From an uncultured Clostridia bacterium (lineage in GTDB: Bacteria; Bacillota; Clostridia; UMGS1810), in NCBI GenBank assembly GCA_934481345.1, contig CAKSPF010000009.1:1-64000 (forward strand): a DNA stretch of 64,000 bases, given 5' to 3'. The notes under the pieces were generated by a model. That model saw only the letters and a program-made list of their open reading frames with translations. It was not told the DNA's origin and made no database searches. Shown here piece after piece: positions 50,496 through 58,552 of this stretch. A program made the translations under genes and the position numbers. Position 1 is the first letter of the stretch. Every line of letters starts with the position of its first letter.

Positions 50496-51338
50496 ATGAA
50501 AAAAATTATGGCATTATTGCTCTCAACGGTAATTGTTGCCGCAGGTCTTTGCGCTTGCTCCGGCAACGGTACAAAGGATAACGGCAGCGACAAAAAAGAA
50601 ACAAAGACAAGTTATGACAATCTGACTGTTGCATGTGAGCTTACAAGCGAGGAATACGGAATTGCTTTCAGAAAAGGTTCCGATCTGACGGCTAAGGTAA
50701 ACGAGCTTATGGATGAGCTTACGACAGACGGCACTCTTCCGAAGCTTGCGGAAAAATACAACCTTACCTTGGCAGACGCTAAATCTGAAGAAGCAGGCGA
50801 TGTTACGATTAAGGATATTGATTACATAACGGAAAACGGCAAAATGATTATAGGCATAACGGATTATGAGCCTATGAACTACAAAGACGCTAAAGGCAAC
50901 TGGACGGGATTTGATACGGAATTTGCTCAGAGTGTCTGCGAAAAACTCGGTGTTGAAGCTGAATTTGTGGAAATAGACTGGGATAATAAGTTTGCAGCGC
51001 TTGATTCTAAGGCAATTGACTGCATATGGAACGGTATGACAATTTCTGACGAGGTTTTGCGTAACACAAGCTGCACCAAAGCTTATGTAAAAAATGCACA
51101 GGTTGTTGTTTTGAGCAAGGATAAGGCTTCCGAATACAAGAAAGCCGCTGATATGAAAGATCTTACTTTTGCAGTTGAGTCGGGTTCTGCCGGTGCGTCC
51201 GCTGCCGAGGAAAACGGATTTGAAAACGTGGTTGAAGTCGCAGCTCAGACAGACGCATTGCTTGAGGTTACAAGCGGTTCCAGTGACGCATGCATTATTG
51301 ACATAACAATGGCAAATGCAATGCTCGGCACAAAATAA
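50496..51338 (+). CDS. Amino-acid-binding lipoprotein with circularly permuted fold order
   Basis: 280 residues, ATG 50496 behind AAGGGG. Signal peptide with lipobox LCAC (Cys 21). The mature order is unusual: residues about 40-90 (DNLTVACELTSEEYGIAFRK..., then LPKLAEKYNL) are what normally ends a family-3 (SBP_bac_3) amino-acid-binding protein, while the usual mature beginning (GKMIIGITDYEPMNYKD) only comes at about residue 115. The protein then stops after DACIIDITMANAMLGTK, where the first block would normally follow. All parts of the two-lobe domain are present once, so this is a circular permutation and not a truncation. An ATPase and permease for polar amino acids lie downstream; the specific amino acid is unknown. 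Confidence 0.88.
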   Translation: MKKIMALLLSTVIVAAGLCACSGNGTKDNGSDKKETKTSYDNLTVACELTSEEYGIAFRKGSDLTAKVNELMDELTTDGTLPKLAEKYNLTLADAKSEEAGDVTIKDIDYITENGKMIIGITDYEPMNYKDAKGNWTGFDTEFAQSVCEKLGVEAEFVEIDWDNKFAALDSKAIDCIWNGMTISDEVLRNTSCTKAYVKNAQVVVLSKDKASEYKKAADMKDLTFAVESGSAGASAAEENGFENVVEVAAQTDALLEVTSGSSDACIIDITMANAMLGTK

Positions 51339-51597
51339 ATTATAACCACAGTGCAGATGACCTCCTATAAGACGGTGGATTTTATTTCAGAATTTCAGAG
51401 GGAGTTTTAATATCCCGCCGAAACCCTGAAGAGCTAACGCTCACTGCACAGGTTGCAATAAGTCGCAAGCTCTGCTCCCTGCAGGCAAAGCAGGAGCGCT
51501 GCTCCGATTTAAAAATGATAACAATACAGACTACAGCAGGGCAGTGGGCATTTTTCATAATGCTTATTGCCTTTGCTTGGCGTTATGAGGGAATACT
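51339..51597 (+). other. Structured non-coding block between binding protein and permease
   Basis: The 258 bp hold no gene. Several stems can be drawn: GTGCAG near 51353 with CTGCAC near 51437 enclosing TTCAG(A)GGG / CCCTGAA and a GAGC-TAAC-GCTC hairpin, then CTCCCTGC / GCAGGAG and GGAGC-GCT-GCTCC. The block is richer in GC than its flanks. It may be a regulatory RNA, a differential-expression hairpin cluster or a remnant of a small mobile repeat. It does not fit the T-box, lysine or glycine riboswitch consensus as I know them. Confidence 0.5.
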
Positions 51598-52305
51598 ATG
51601 TTTTTAGAAGTATCAATGAAATTACTTGAGGGATTCGGCGTTACATTCAAAATATTTTTGCTTACGCTTGTGTTTGCGCTGCCCTTGGGACTGATTATAA
51701 GTTTCGGTTCAATGTGCCGTGCAAAAATTGTAAAGTGGATTGTAAAAGTCTTTATATGGATTATACGCGGTACACCGCTTATGCTGCAGCTTATTATTAT
51801 ATATTACGGGCCGGGGCTTGTCGGCGTATGGGCGACGCGCATGGTTACTGCGGGTACATATTCGGGAGTTTTGATAGAATGGTTGGCGACGTGGAAAGTT
51901 TTCGACCGTTTTTTTGCGCTGATGCTGGCATTTGTAATTAATTATGCATGCTATTTTTCCGAGATATTCCGCGGCGGAATAGAATCGATACCGCGCGGAC
52001 AGTATGAAGCCGGACAGGTGCTCGGACTGACAAAGGTACAGGTTTTCTTTAAAATTGTTTTGCTGCAGGTTGTAAAGAGGATAGTGCCGCCTATGAGCAA
52101 TGAGATTATAACTCTCGTAAAAGATACGTCGCTTGCAAGAATTATTATGGTGTATGAAGTAATATGGAATGCACAGAAGTTTATAAAATCCGACGGTCTT
52201 TTGTGGCCGCTGTTCTACACGGGTGTATACTATCTGTTGTTCTGCGGCATACTTACGGTTTTATTCGGTTATATAGAAAAGAAAATGAGTTATTTCAGGA
52301 GTTAA
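51598..52305 (+). CDS. Polar amino acid ABC transporter permease
   Basis: 235 residues, ATG 51598 behind TGAGGG. His/Glu/Gln-type (HisMQ) family: [16 protein letters not shown] near residue 60 and the EAA loop [21 protein letters not shown] near 140. Five or six membrane segments. The single permease probably works as a homodimer with the ATPase after it and with the lipoprotein before it. Confidence 0.92.
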   Translation: MFLEVSMKLLEGFGVTFKIFLLTLVFALPLGLIISFGSMCRAKIVKWIVKVFIWIIRGTPLMLQLIIIYYGPGLVGVWATRMVTAGTYSGVLIEWLATWKVFDRFFALMLAFVINYACYFSEIFRGGIESIPRGQYEAGQVLGLTKVQVFFKIVLLQVVKRIVPPMSNEIITLVKDTSLARIIMVYEVIWNAQKFIKSDGLLWPLFYTGVYYLLFCGILTVLFGYIEKKMSYFRS

Positions 52306-52309
52306 TGAT

Positions 52310-53068
52310 ATGCCAATATTAGAGGTTAAAAATTTAAAAAAGAATTTCGGTAAAAACGAGGTTTTAAAAGGAATAGATTTTTCTCTTGAAAAAGGAGAAA
52401 TATTAACGGTTATCGGTTCGTCCGGAAGCGGAAAGACAACGCTTTTAAGATGTATTAATTTTCTCGAGTTTGCACAGTCGGGAACTATATCGGTAAACGG
52501 GAATGTGATATATGACGGTTTATCCAAAGAAAAATTAAGCGACGCGCAAATAAGAGAAAACAGGCTTCATTTTGGTTTGGTGTTTCAGTCGTTTAACCTT
52601 TTTCCGCAGTACACGGTACTGAAAAATGTCACTTTGGCACCCGGATTGCTTAAACTGGACACGGCGGAGAATATAGAAAAAAATGCTTTGTCACTCATAG
52701 AAAGGGTAGGACTGAGCGACAAAATCCACAGCTATCCCTGCGAGCTGTCGGGAGGTCAGCAGCAGAGGGTTGCCATAGCCCGTGCGCTGGCGTTAAATCC
52801 GGATATTCTGTGCTTTGACGAGCCGACTTCGGCTCTTGATCCGGAGCTTACCGGAGAGGTTCTCAAGGTTATAAAGAGCCTTAAAAGCTCGGACAGGACT
52901 ATGATAATAGTAACGCATGAAATGGAATTTGCCAGAAACGTATCGGATAAAATAATTTTCATGGCGGACGGAGTAATTGAAGAATACGGCACACCGGAGC
53001 AAATATTTACAAATCCGAAATCGGAGAGAACAAAGGCATTTCTGAGCAAGTCGCTTGAGAGCTTTTAA
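52310..53068 (+). CDS. Polar amino acid ABC transporter ATP-binding protein
   Basis: 252 residues, ATG 52310 behind AGGAGTTAA, 4 nt after the permease. GlnQ/HisP family: Walker [10 protein letters not shown] near residue 36, LSGGQQQR near 146, Walker [15 protein letters not shown] near 166 and THEMEFA H-loop near 203. A terminator follows. Confidence 0.94.
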   Translation: MPILEVKNLKKNFGKNEVLKGIDFSLEKGEILTVIGSSGSGKTTLLRCINFLEFAQSGTISVNGNVIYDGLSKEKLSDAQIRENRLHFGLVFQSFNLFPQYTVLKNVTLAPGLLKLDTAENIEKNALSLIERVGLSDKIHSYPCELSGGQQQRVAIARALALNPDILCFDEPTSALDPELTGEVLKVIKSLKSSDRTMIIVTHEMEFARNVSDKIIFMADGVIEEYGTPEQIFTNPKSERTKAFLSKSLESF

Positions 53069-53107
53069 TAATAAGTATGATTTTAATGAATATAATATAA
53101 ATATGTT

Positions 53108-53133
53108 TCCCGCCTGAACCGGCGGGATTTTAA
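53108..53133 (+). terminator. Terminator of the amino acid ABC operon
   Basis: TCCCGCC-TGAACC-GGCGGGA followed by TTTT. Confidence 0.82.
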
Positions 53134-53163
53134 CTTATTGAATTGTGTGAGGAGGAGTTTGTT

Positions 53164-53787
53164 TTGAAGGTTATTTTGGTTAACGGAAGTCCGATAAAAA
53201 ACGGATGCACCTTTACCGCGCTCAGTGAGGTTGAGAAAACTTTGGTTGAAGAAGGAATAGAAACCGAGATTTTTCAGCTCGGAGCCGATGCAATATCCGG
53301 CTGCCGTGCGTGCAGAGCATGTCTTAAGCTCGGAAAGTGCATAATTGATGACAAGGTTAATGAATTTAACGAAAAGGCAAAAAATGCAGACGGTTTCATA
53401 TTTGGCTCACCCGTGCATTATGCTGCGGCATCCGGAGCAATAACGTCGTTTATGGACAGAGCATTTTTTTCGGGAAAGGGAGTTTTCACATTCAAGCCGG
53501 CGGCTTGTGTACTTTCGGCAAGACGTGCCGGAACAACGGCTGCTTTTGATCAACTGAACAAATATTTTACAATATCGCAGATGCCGGTTATATCATCGCG
53601 TTACTGGAACATGGTTCACGGCTCAAAGGCAGAGGATGTTTTGAAAGATGAAGAAGGACTTCAGACAATGAGAATGCTCGCGAGAAACATGGCATGGTTT
53701 TTAAAACTCCGCGAGGCGGGCGACAAAGCCGGAGTACCGCTTCCGAAACAGGAGAGCAAGACAAAGTATACAAATTTCATACGGTAA
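53164..53787 (+). CDS. NADPH-dependent FMN reductase / flavodoxin-fold protein
   Basis: 207 residues from TTG 53164, with GAGGAGG immediately upstream; the longer frame to 53143 reads through the ribosome site. VILVNGSPIKNGCT at the start binds the FMN phosphate, and GSPVHYAAASGAI near residue 82 and the CRACLKLGKC pair of the family (iron-sulfur flavoprotein-like or WrbA-like group) are seen. The electron acceptor is unknown. It follows the ABC operon after its terminator; the function need not be linked. Confidence 0.85.
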   Translation: MKVILVNGSPIKNGCTFTALSEVEKTLVEEGIETEIFQLGADAISGCRACRACLKLGKCIIDDKVNEFNEKAKNADGFIFGSPVHYAAASGAITSFMDRAFFSGKGVFTFKPAACVLSARRAGTTAAFDQLNKYFTISQMPVISSRYWNMVHGSKAEDVLKDEEGLQTMRMLARNMAWFLKLREAGDKAGVPLPKQESKTKYTNFIR

Positions 53788-53794
53788 TCGGTAA

Positions 53795-53839
53795 GACGGC
53801 GCATTTCTTAAAAACAAAGAAGTGCGCTGTCTGTTTTTT
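53795..53839 (+). terminator. Terminator after the flavoprotein gene
   Basis: GACGGCGCATTTCTT pairs with AAGAAGTGCGCTGTC, followed by GTTTTTTG. Confidence 0.9.
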
Positions 53840-53847
53840 GCAAAAGG

Positions 53848-53877
53848 AAAAACACCTTGAAAAATCAAGGTGTTTTT
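53848..53877 (-). terminator. Terminator of the tRNA cluster
   Basis: AAAACACCTTGA and TCAAGGTGTTTT form a stem with a short loop; on the minus strand a run of T follows, directly after the tRNA-Tyr CCA end. Confidence 0.9.
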
Positions 53878-53961
53878 GGTGGGGGGAGATGGATTCGAAC
53901 CATCGAAAGCATAGCTAACAGATTTACAGTCTGCCCCCTTTGGCCACTCGGGAACCCCCCC
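53877..53961 (-). tRNA. tRNA-Tyr (GTA)
   Basis: 85 nt with encoded CCA. Anticodon GTA in the stem-loop CAGACTGTAAATCTG, long variable arm as expected of tRNA-Tyr, and T-loop GGTTCGAATCC. Acceptor is a run of G against C, with one G-T pair. Confidence 0.97.
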
Positions 53962-54037
53962 TGGAGCTGGTGATGGGACTTGAACCCGCAACCTGCTGAT
54001 TACAAATCAGCTGCTCTGCCAATTGAGCTACACCAGC
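53962..54037 (-). tRNA. tRNA-Thr (TGT)
   Basis: 76 nt, CCA encoded. Acceptor GCTGGTG / CACCAGC, anticodon TGT within GCTGATTTGTAATCAGC, T-loop GGTTCAAGTCC. It abuts tRNA-Tyr. Confidence 0.97.
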
Positions 54038-54060
54038 AAATATTAAATTTTAAGAAAAAA

Positions 54061-54136
54061 TGGTGGGAACTATAGGGCTCGAACCTATGACCCTCTGCTT
54101 GTAAGGCAGATGCTCTCCCAGCTGAGCTAAGCTCCC
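54061..54136 (-). tRNA. tRNA-Val (TAC)
   Basis: 76 nt, CCA encoded. Acceptor GGGAGCT / AGTTCCC, anticodon TAC within CTGCCTTACAAGCAG, T-loop GGTTCGAGCCC. First of the Val-Thr-Tyr transcript. Confidence 0.97.
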
Positions 54137-54162
54137 ATGCGCCTCAAAAACGTTACTATGAG

Positions 54163-54191
54163 ATAATACCACAAAACTCGGATATTGTCAA
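54163..54191 (-). promoter_or_regulatory. Promoter of tRNA-Val-Thr-Tyr
   Basis: On the minus strand TTGACA, 17-bp spacer, TATTAT, 27 bp before tRNA-Val. Confidence 0.9.
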
Positions 54192-54222
54192 CACTTTTTT
54201 TGAATTTTTTTTAAAATTAATC

Positions 54223-54299
54223 TGGTCGGGGTTGAGGGGTTCGAACCCCCGGCCTCATGGTCCCAAACCACGCGCGCTACCAAACTGCGCCAAACCCCG
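54223..54299 (-). tRNA. tRNA-Pro (TGG)
   Basis: 77 nt, CCA encoded. Acceptor CGGGGTT / AACCCCG, anticodon TGG within CGTGGTTTGGGACCATG, T-loop GGTTCGAACCC. It is set apart from the other three by its own promoter upstream and theirs downstream. Confidence 0.97.
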
Positions 54300-54328
54300 A
54301 AGATGCACCAAAAAAACAGTACCTATCT

Positions 54329-54357
54329 ATTATATTTTATACAGGTATTTTTTTCAA
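54329..54357 (-). promoter_or_regulatory. Promoter of tRNA-Pro
   Basis: On the minus strand TTGAAA (54352-54357), 17-bp spacer, TATAAT (54329-54334). Confidence 0.88.
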
Positions 54358-54471
54358 CTTTTTTAAAGTGCAATTATATCAAAATATTTGAATAATTCTG
54401 CTGTTTTCTTACTAAATCTTTGTTTTTTGCAGTGTAACTAATAATTTGAAGCAAAGGCAAGCCGCTTTCTG

Positions 54472-54500
54472 TTGACACGGTAAATTCTATATGATAAAAT
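54472..54500 (+). promoter_or_regulatory. Promoter of the DUF3048 lipoprotein gene
   Basis: TTGACA (54472-54477), 17-bp spacer, TAAAAT (54495-54500). Confidence 0.85.
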
Positions 54501-54535
54501 TCAATTATATTATGATTATTATCCGGAGGAAACAA

Positions 54536-55558
54536 ATGAAAAAAGTTATACTTATTATGGCGGCGGTTTTGCTGATATTTGCTTCGGGATGCAAAAAAAG
54601 CGAAAACACCGAAAAGAAGAAAGAAGTAAAAAAACCGGCCGTTACAGAAACGGAAGAAATCAAGAACGACGATTTTTATGAAATGATGCTCACAGACTCA
54701 AGACCTGTGGCTGTAATGATTGATAACGATACCGACAAATCCCGTCCGCAAATGGGACTTGAAAGTGCGTATATGGTGTATGAAATTACTGTGGAGGGCG
54801 GAGCAACGAGATTTATGGCGCTTTTCAAGGAGCACACTCTGGAAAAGGTCGGTCCTGTACGCTCATCACGCCATTACTTTTTGGATTATGCACTGGAGCA
54901 TGACGCAATATACTGTCATGCAGGCTGGAGTCCGCAGGCATCAAGAGATATTTCTGCACTTGGTGTGAACAACATAAACGGTATTCTCGGCGGTGACGGC
55001 AGTATCTACTGGCGTGACAATACCTATGACAAATCTTGGCACAATCTGTACACCGGGGTAGATAAGCTGTATGATTACGGAGTAACAAAAAAAGGCTATC
55101 GCGGCACAACGGAAGTGAAGCACAATAACTACAACACAAATGATATTATTCCGTCTGAGGGCGAAAATGCCGCTGAAATAAACATTCCGTATGCAAATTT
55201 CTACAAGGTTATGTACAAGTATGATGACGCAAAAAAGGTTTACAACAGATATGTAAACGGCAAGGAACACATGTCGCAGACGGGCAATTGCCTTACCGCA
55301 AAAAATATTATCATTTATCATATTAAAAATTACAACTTGAATGACGGCGAAAACAAGGGCAGACAAAACATTGAAAATATCGGTTCCGGAACGGGTTATT
55401 ATATTACGGACGGCAAGAAGATAAGCATAAACTGGTCAAAACCGTCACGCAGTGCAAAAACGGTGTATACTCTTACGGACGGAACTGAGCTTGTGCTCAA
55501 TCCCGGAAACACATATATACAGATAGTACCGTTGAATAAGGAAGTTAAAATAAATTAG
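54536..55558 (+). CDS. DUF3048-domain lipoprotein (YerB-like)
   Basis: 340 residues, ATG 54536 behind CGGAGG (the longer frame to 54491 has no ribosome site). Lipobox FASGC (Cys near residue 19), then a charged spacer and the DUF3048 domain with RPVAVMIDNDTDKSRPQMGL near 62 and VGPVRSSRHYFLDYA near 105. YerB of B. subtilis is of this type; its function is not known to me. The 3' end overlaps the end of the gene on the opposite strand by 14 nt. Confidence 0.88.
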   Translation: MKKVILIMAAVLLIFASGCKKSENTEKKKEVKKPAVTETEEIKNDDFYEMMLTDSRPVAVMIDNDTDKSRPQMGLESAYMVYEITVEGGATRFMALFKEHTLEKVGPVRSSRHYFLDYALEHDAIYCHAGWSPQASRDISALGVNNINGILGGDGSIYWRDNTYDKSWHNLYTGVDKLYDYGVTKKGYRGTTEVKHNNYNTNDIIPSEGENAAEINIPYANFYKVMYKYDDAKKVYNRYVNGKEHMSQTGNCLTAKNIIIYHIKNYNLNDGENKGRQNIENIGSGTGYYITDGKKISINWSKPSRSAKTVYTLTDGTELVLNPGNTYIQIVPLNKEVKIN

Positions 55559-55997
55559 CGGCTGCGGCAAAGGCGGTAAATATACCGGCAACAGCAAAGG
55601 CAGCACGTTTTATATTGTGGCATATTCTCTCTTCGGACGGCAACTCGTGATGGAGCAGAACATATACGAGTACGGCGAAAATATGCACAAGAGTAAATAC
55701 GCAAAATACCAAAATTCTGTGGGACGACAGAAATCCGAACAGTCTTTCCGAATGGCTGTTGAAAATAAAAATAAGAAGAAGTGCAATAAATCCGAATAAA
55801 AATCCCAAAAACAATGACGGCGTCATTTTTGGCAGGAGCTTTGCCTCAAACCGCGCCTCGGATAAAATATTGCTTGCATCGGCAGACGGATAAAGAATTT
55901 CGAGCTCTGCCGATATTTTTTTGACATCTTTTAAATAAGTACATAAATCGACAGATATAAATACGATAAAATATATGAGAAATATAATAAACATCAT
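55545..55997 (-). CDS. Hypothetical membrane protein
   Basis: 150 residues, ATG at 55997 with GGGGG 9-13 nt upstream. Four hydrophobic stretches: the N-terminus, two in the middle around GFLFGFIALLLIFIF and VFTLVHIFAVLVYVLL, and the C-terminal AAFAVAGIFTAFAAAANLF. A soluble segment of about 40 residues follows the first. Family not recognised. Convergent with and overlapping the DUF3048 gene. Confidence 0.6.
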   Translation of the reverse strand: MMFIIFLIYFIVFISVDLCTYLKDVKKISAELEILYPSADASNILSEARFEAKLLPKMTPSLFLGFLFGFIALLLIFIFNSHSERLFGFLSSHRILVFCVFTLVHIFAVLVYVLLHHELPSEERICHNIKRAAFAVAGIFTAFAAAANLF

Positions 55998-56067
55998 TAA
56001 TCCGTACCCCCGTTTTGATTTTTAAAAAATCTGAATATACAGGCTGCAAAATTCGTATAATATATTT

Positions 56068-56178
56068 GTGAGCGGTTTTACGACAACCGCTTTTAAAAAA
56101 CTGTTTGACTGAACACATGTATTGAACGGAACCCGCTTTTGCGGAGAATGCATGTTTAATTTGTCAGACAGTTTTTTA
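56068..56178 (-). terminator. Two nested and adjacent hairpins after the subtilase gene
   Basis: A long stem AAAAAACTGTTTGAC (from 56094) with GTCAGACAGTTTTTT (to about 56175) encloses ACATG / CATGT and an inner CCGC-TTTT-GCGG. A second hairpin GCGGTT-GTCGTAA-AACCGC follows on the minus strand. The T-run of the outer stem marks a terminator; the branched shape is more than a terminator needs. The rest of the 182-bp gap shows nothing else. Confidence 0.7.
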
Positions 56179-56179
56179 A

Positions 56180-57604
56180 TTATTGAGTTTTTTGCGGTGA
56201 GTAGTAAACCGTTTTTTTCAAAGGTTTTAAATTCATAGACCAAATATAATTTGTAAAGCTGTCGGCGGTGGGAGTAAGGCATATATATGCACCGCTTTTC
56301 GGCTGCAAAGTGAGTTTTTCGAGCTGTTTTGTATATTCCTGCGACCAGATGCTGAATACGCTTTGCTCGGAGCCGGTATTGTTATACACTACAGCGGACG
56401 GAGAATCACTCTCAAAGTCGAACGGCGATACAAAAAAATCCTTGCCCTCAAGAAGCTTGTCAACTATATTTTCCATGTTTAAAAGTCCGTTTCCGTAATA
56501 TATATCCTTACCCTCATCACCCAGGTCAACCGAGGTTTGCTCAAGCAGCGTCAGAAAATCGGAATATGTAATATCGGGATTTATATTGAGGCATATTGCG
56601 GCGGCTGCCGAAACGAACGGTGCGGCAAAGCTTGTGCCGCTAGCCTGTATAAGTCCGGAATCGCTGCTGTTTGAAAGGCTCACTATGTTTTCGCCCGGTG
56701 CGACTATGTCTACATATTCATTATAGTTTGAAAAATATGATATATTATTTTTTTGATTAACAGAGCCGACGCTTACCACACAGTCAAAGGATGCGGGATA
56801 ATAAGGGCAGTTAAATGTTTTTACATTATCGTGATTGCCGCTTGCCGCTACGACTACAGCGCCTTTTGATACAGCATATTTTACTGCACTTTCAAGCTCT
56901 GACGAGTATTGCTCGGTGCCTGCGCTTATGTTCAGCACTTTGCAGTTATATGTATTTACGGCGGCGTAAATAGCCTTTATCATATAGCTTAACTGTGAAT
57001 TTTCTCCGTCAAAGCATTTCAGCGGTACGATTTTTGCGTTGTATGCCAGACCTGCAAGCGCAAATGAATTATTGGCCTGAGCGGCTATAATTCCGCTTAC
57101 GAAAGTACCGTGAAAATATGTATCTGTGGTATCTGTGGTATTATTTATAAAATTATATCCTTCAACGAGGTTTTTGGTGATATCATTATGCTTTGATACA
57201 CCGGAATCTATAACGGCTATTCGTATATCCTCGCCGTGGCATCCTGTTTCCCATGCGGCAGAGGCATTTATATTTTTCATAAACCATGCCGAAGCATACG
57301 AGTCGTTTGGGGTGTCAAACAGGTATATATCATAGTCGGGTTCGATGTGCTCAATATCCTCTTCCGATATGTATTCGGGGAGATTGTTTATGTTGTCAAT
57401 ATGAAAAAGCCGGTTTTCAGCGTTTATAACTTCAAGTTCACTGCCGGTATCCGGATAATCATTCAGAGAAGAAAGCATGACAGTATCGGGATTATTTTTG
57501 AGTCTGACAATATAGCCGTCGTAACTTTTCGGGGCAGCGTCTGCATGGATAAATATAAAAAGTATACAAATTGCAAAAAATATTCCGACAAAAGTTTTTT
57601 TCAT
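56180..57604 (-). CDS. Secreted subtilisin-like serine protease (S8)
   Basis: 474 residues with an N-terminal signal peptide (about 1-23, ending near ADA). Catalytic triad Asp in VIDSGVSKH near 130, His in FHGTFVSGI near 165 and Ser in GTSFAAPF near 324; oxyanion Asn in ASGNHD. A short inhibitor-like prosequence precedes the domain and ~90 residues of beta-rich tail follow it. It could degrade external protein or process surface proteins or spore coat; the neighbouring cotJ operon is suggestive only. ATG at 57604 without a strong ribosome site (GGGGGC 7 nt away). Confidence 0.92.
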   Translation of the reverse strand: MKKTFVGIFFAICILFIFIHADAAPKSYDGYIVRLKNNPDTVMLSSLNDYPDTGSELEVINAENRLFHIDNINNLPEYISEEDIEHIEPDYDIYLFDTPNDSYASAWFMKNINASAAWETGCHGEDIRIAVIDSGVSKHNDITKNLVEGYNFINNTTDTTDTYFHGTFVSGIIAAQANNSFALAGLAYNAKIVPLKCFDGENSQLSYMIKAIYAAVNTYNCKVLNISAGTEQYSSELESAVKYAVSKGAVVVAASGNHDNVKTFNCPYYPASFDCVVSVGSVNQKNNISYFSNYNEYVDIVAPGENIVSLSNSSDSGLIQASGTSFAAPFVSAAAAICLNINPDITYSDFLTLLEQTSVDLGDEGKDIYYGNGLLNMENIVDKLLEGKDFFVSPFDFESDSPSAVVYNNTGSEQSVFSIWSQEYTKQLEKLTLQPKSGAYICLTPTADSFTNYIWSMNLKPLKKTVYYSPQKTQ

Positions 57605-57692
57605 AACAGCCCCCGTATATGCAAAAATTCATGACTTTATTATATAAAATATAACATGTTTCGTCAATAACTTCCGCGGAATTTTATTTGTA

Positions 57693-57720
57693 ACAATATT
57701 TATATGCCGGTCATAGAATA
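57693..57720 (+). promoter_or_regulatory. Sporulation promoter (sigma-E/sigma-K type) of cotJ
   Basis: AC (57693-57694), 17 bp, CATAGAATA (57712-57720) fits the sigma-K pattern AC-N16/17-CATAnnnTA and overlaps that of sigma-E. No sigma-A boxes are seen. B. subtilis cotJ is sigma-E dependent. Confidence 0.7.
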
Positions 57721-57752
57721 TTTATGAACAAAAATTTTGGGGGGGTGTTACG

Positions 57753-57929
57753 GTGAATATGCCTTTTATGCTTGAAAATGCAAGAGTCGGTTTTGCTTAT
57801 GTGCCATATCAGGAATTTAAAGATTTATATGATTACAAAGAAGCTTTAAACCGCGGAACAATGTTTAAGGAACTGGATATTCCTTTTAAAGATTATGCGT
57901 CTAATCCAATAATGAATCCATTTAAATAA
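57753..57929 (+). CDS. cotJA: Spore coat protein CotJA
   Basis: 58 residues, GTG 57753 with GGGGGGTG 7 nt before it. RVGFAYVPYQ near the start and ALNRGTMFKELDIPF match the CotJA family. Below usual ORF cut-offs in length but placed directly before cotJB with 9 nt between. Confidence 0.9.
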   Translation: MNMPFMLENARVGFAYVPYQEFKDLYDYKEALNRGTMFKELDIPFKDYASNPIMNPFK

Positions 57930-57938
57930 GGAGGCAGA

Positions 57939-58538
57939 ATGATGATATATCCTAAAACTCCGTTTTGCCCGATGAATGATGAAAACATGAATCAGAATAA
58001 TAACGGAAACAACGGTATGGGTAATAACAATATGCAAAGAGACAGAAATACTGATGAAGGTATGAACAGAAACGGCGGAGCAAATGACAGTATGCGCCGA
58101 AATAATGATATGAATGACAATATGCGCGGCAGCAACGGCATGAATAACGATATGCGGAGAAACAGCGGTATGGATGACAGCGCGCGCAGCGGCAGCGGAA
58201 CCGGCGGAAATACCCGGACGCCCGGTGACGGAAATATGAGAAGCGGCAATTCCGACAACGGATACATGAACGGCAAAAACACTGAAAACATGAGCAGACA
58301 GGAGCTTATGTCGGAAATTCAACAGCTTGATTTTGCCGCTACTGAGCTGAATCTGTTTTTGGACACACATCCGAATGATGAGGACGCGCTCAGCATGTTT
58401 GTAAAGGTTGCGTCTGCATTAAAGAGTCTTAAACACGATTACGCAACAAAATACGGACCTATATATGTTACTGATTCGTCGGATAACGCACCGTTTGACT
58501 GGGTTGCTCCGGCGAACAACTGGCCCTGGCAGATTTAA
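57939..58538 (+). CDS. cotJB: Spore coat protein CotJB with a repetitive N-terminal extension
   Basis: 199 residues; ATG 57939 or, given the spacing to GGAGG, ATG 57942. The C-terminal ~80 residues (from about 118) are CotJB: QQLDFAATELNLFLDTHP, and FDWVAPANNWPWQI at the end. Ordinary CotJB is about 90 residues; here ~115 residues of Asn/Met/Arg/Gly repeats precede it, including four 10-residue units (pattern MNDNMRGSNG). The extension resembles repetitive coat-surface proteins and may be unordered. Third gene cotJC is interrupted. Confidence 0.9.
   Translation: MMIYPKTPFCPMNDENMNQNNNGNNGMGNNNMQRDRNTDEGMNRNGGANDSMRRNNDMNDNMRGSNGMNNDMRRNSGMDDSARSGSGTGGNTRTPGDGNMRSGNSDNGYMNGKNTENMSRQELMSEIQQLDFAATELNLFLDTHPNDEDALSMFVKVASALKSLKHDYATKYGPIYVTDSSDNAPFDWVAPANNWPWQI
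58080..58199 (+). repeat. Four tandem 30-bp repeats in cotJB
   Basis: Four in-frame units starting at 58080, 58110, 58140 and 58170, each coding for ten residues of the form (M/A)NDxMRxxxG; the last has drifted furthest. Confidence 0.8.
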
Positions 58539-58552
58539 GGAGGTGTGTTGTA

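Noticed and set aside
50496..51338. Two fused partial binding proteins or a frameshifted pseudogene
   Set aside because: Each segment of the family occurs once, the frame is uninterrupted, and signal peptide, promoter and ribosome site are intact. Circular permutation explains all parts.
51339..51597. Lysine, glycine or T-box riboswitch
   Set aside because: A GCCGAAA occurs, as in some riboswitches, but the remaining conserved cores and the T-box bulge sequence are missing.
53877..54299. tRNA cluster as an integration site
   Set aside because: All four tRNAs are complete and no integrase or repeated 3' end adjoins them; the element in this window targets cotJC instead.
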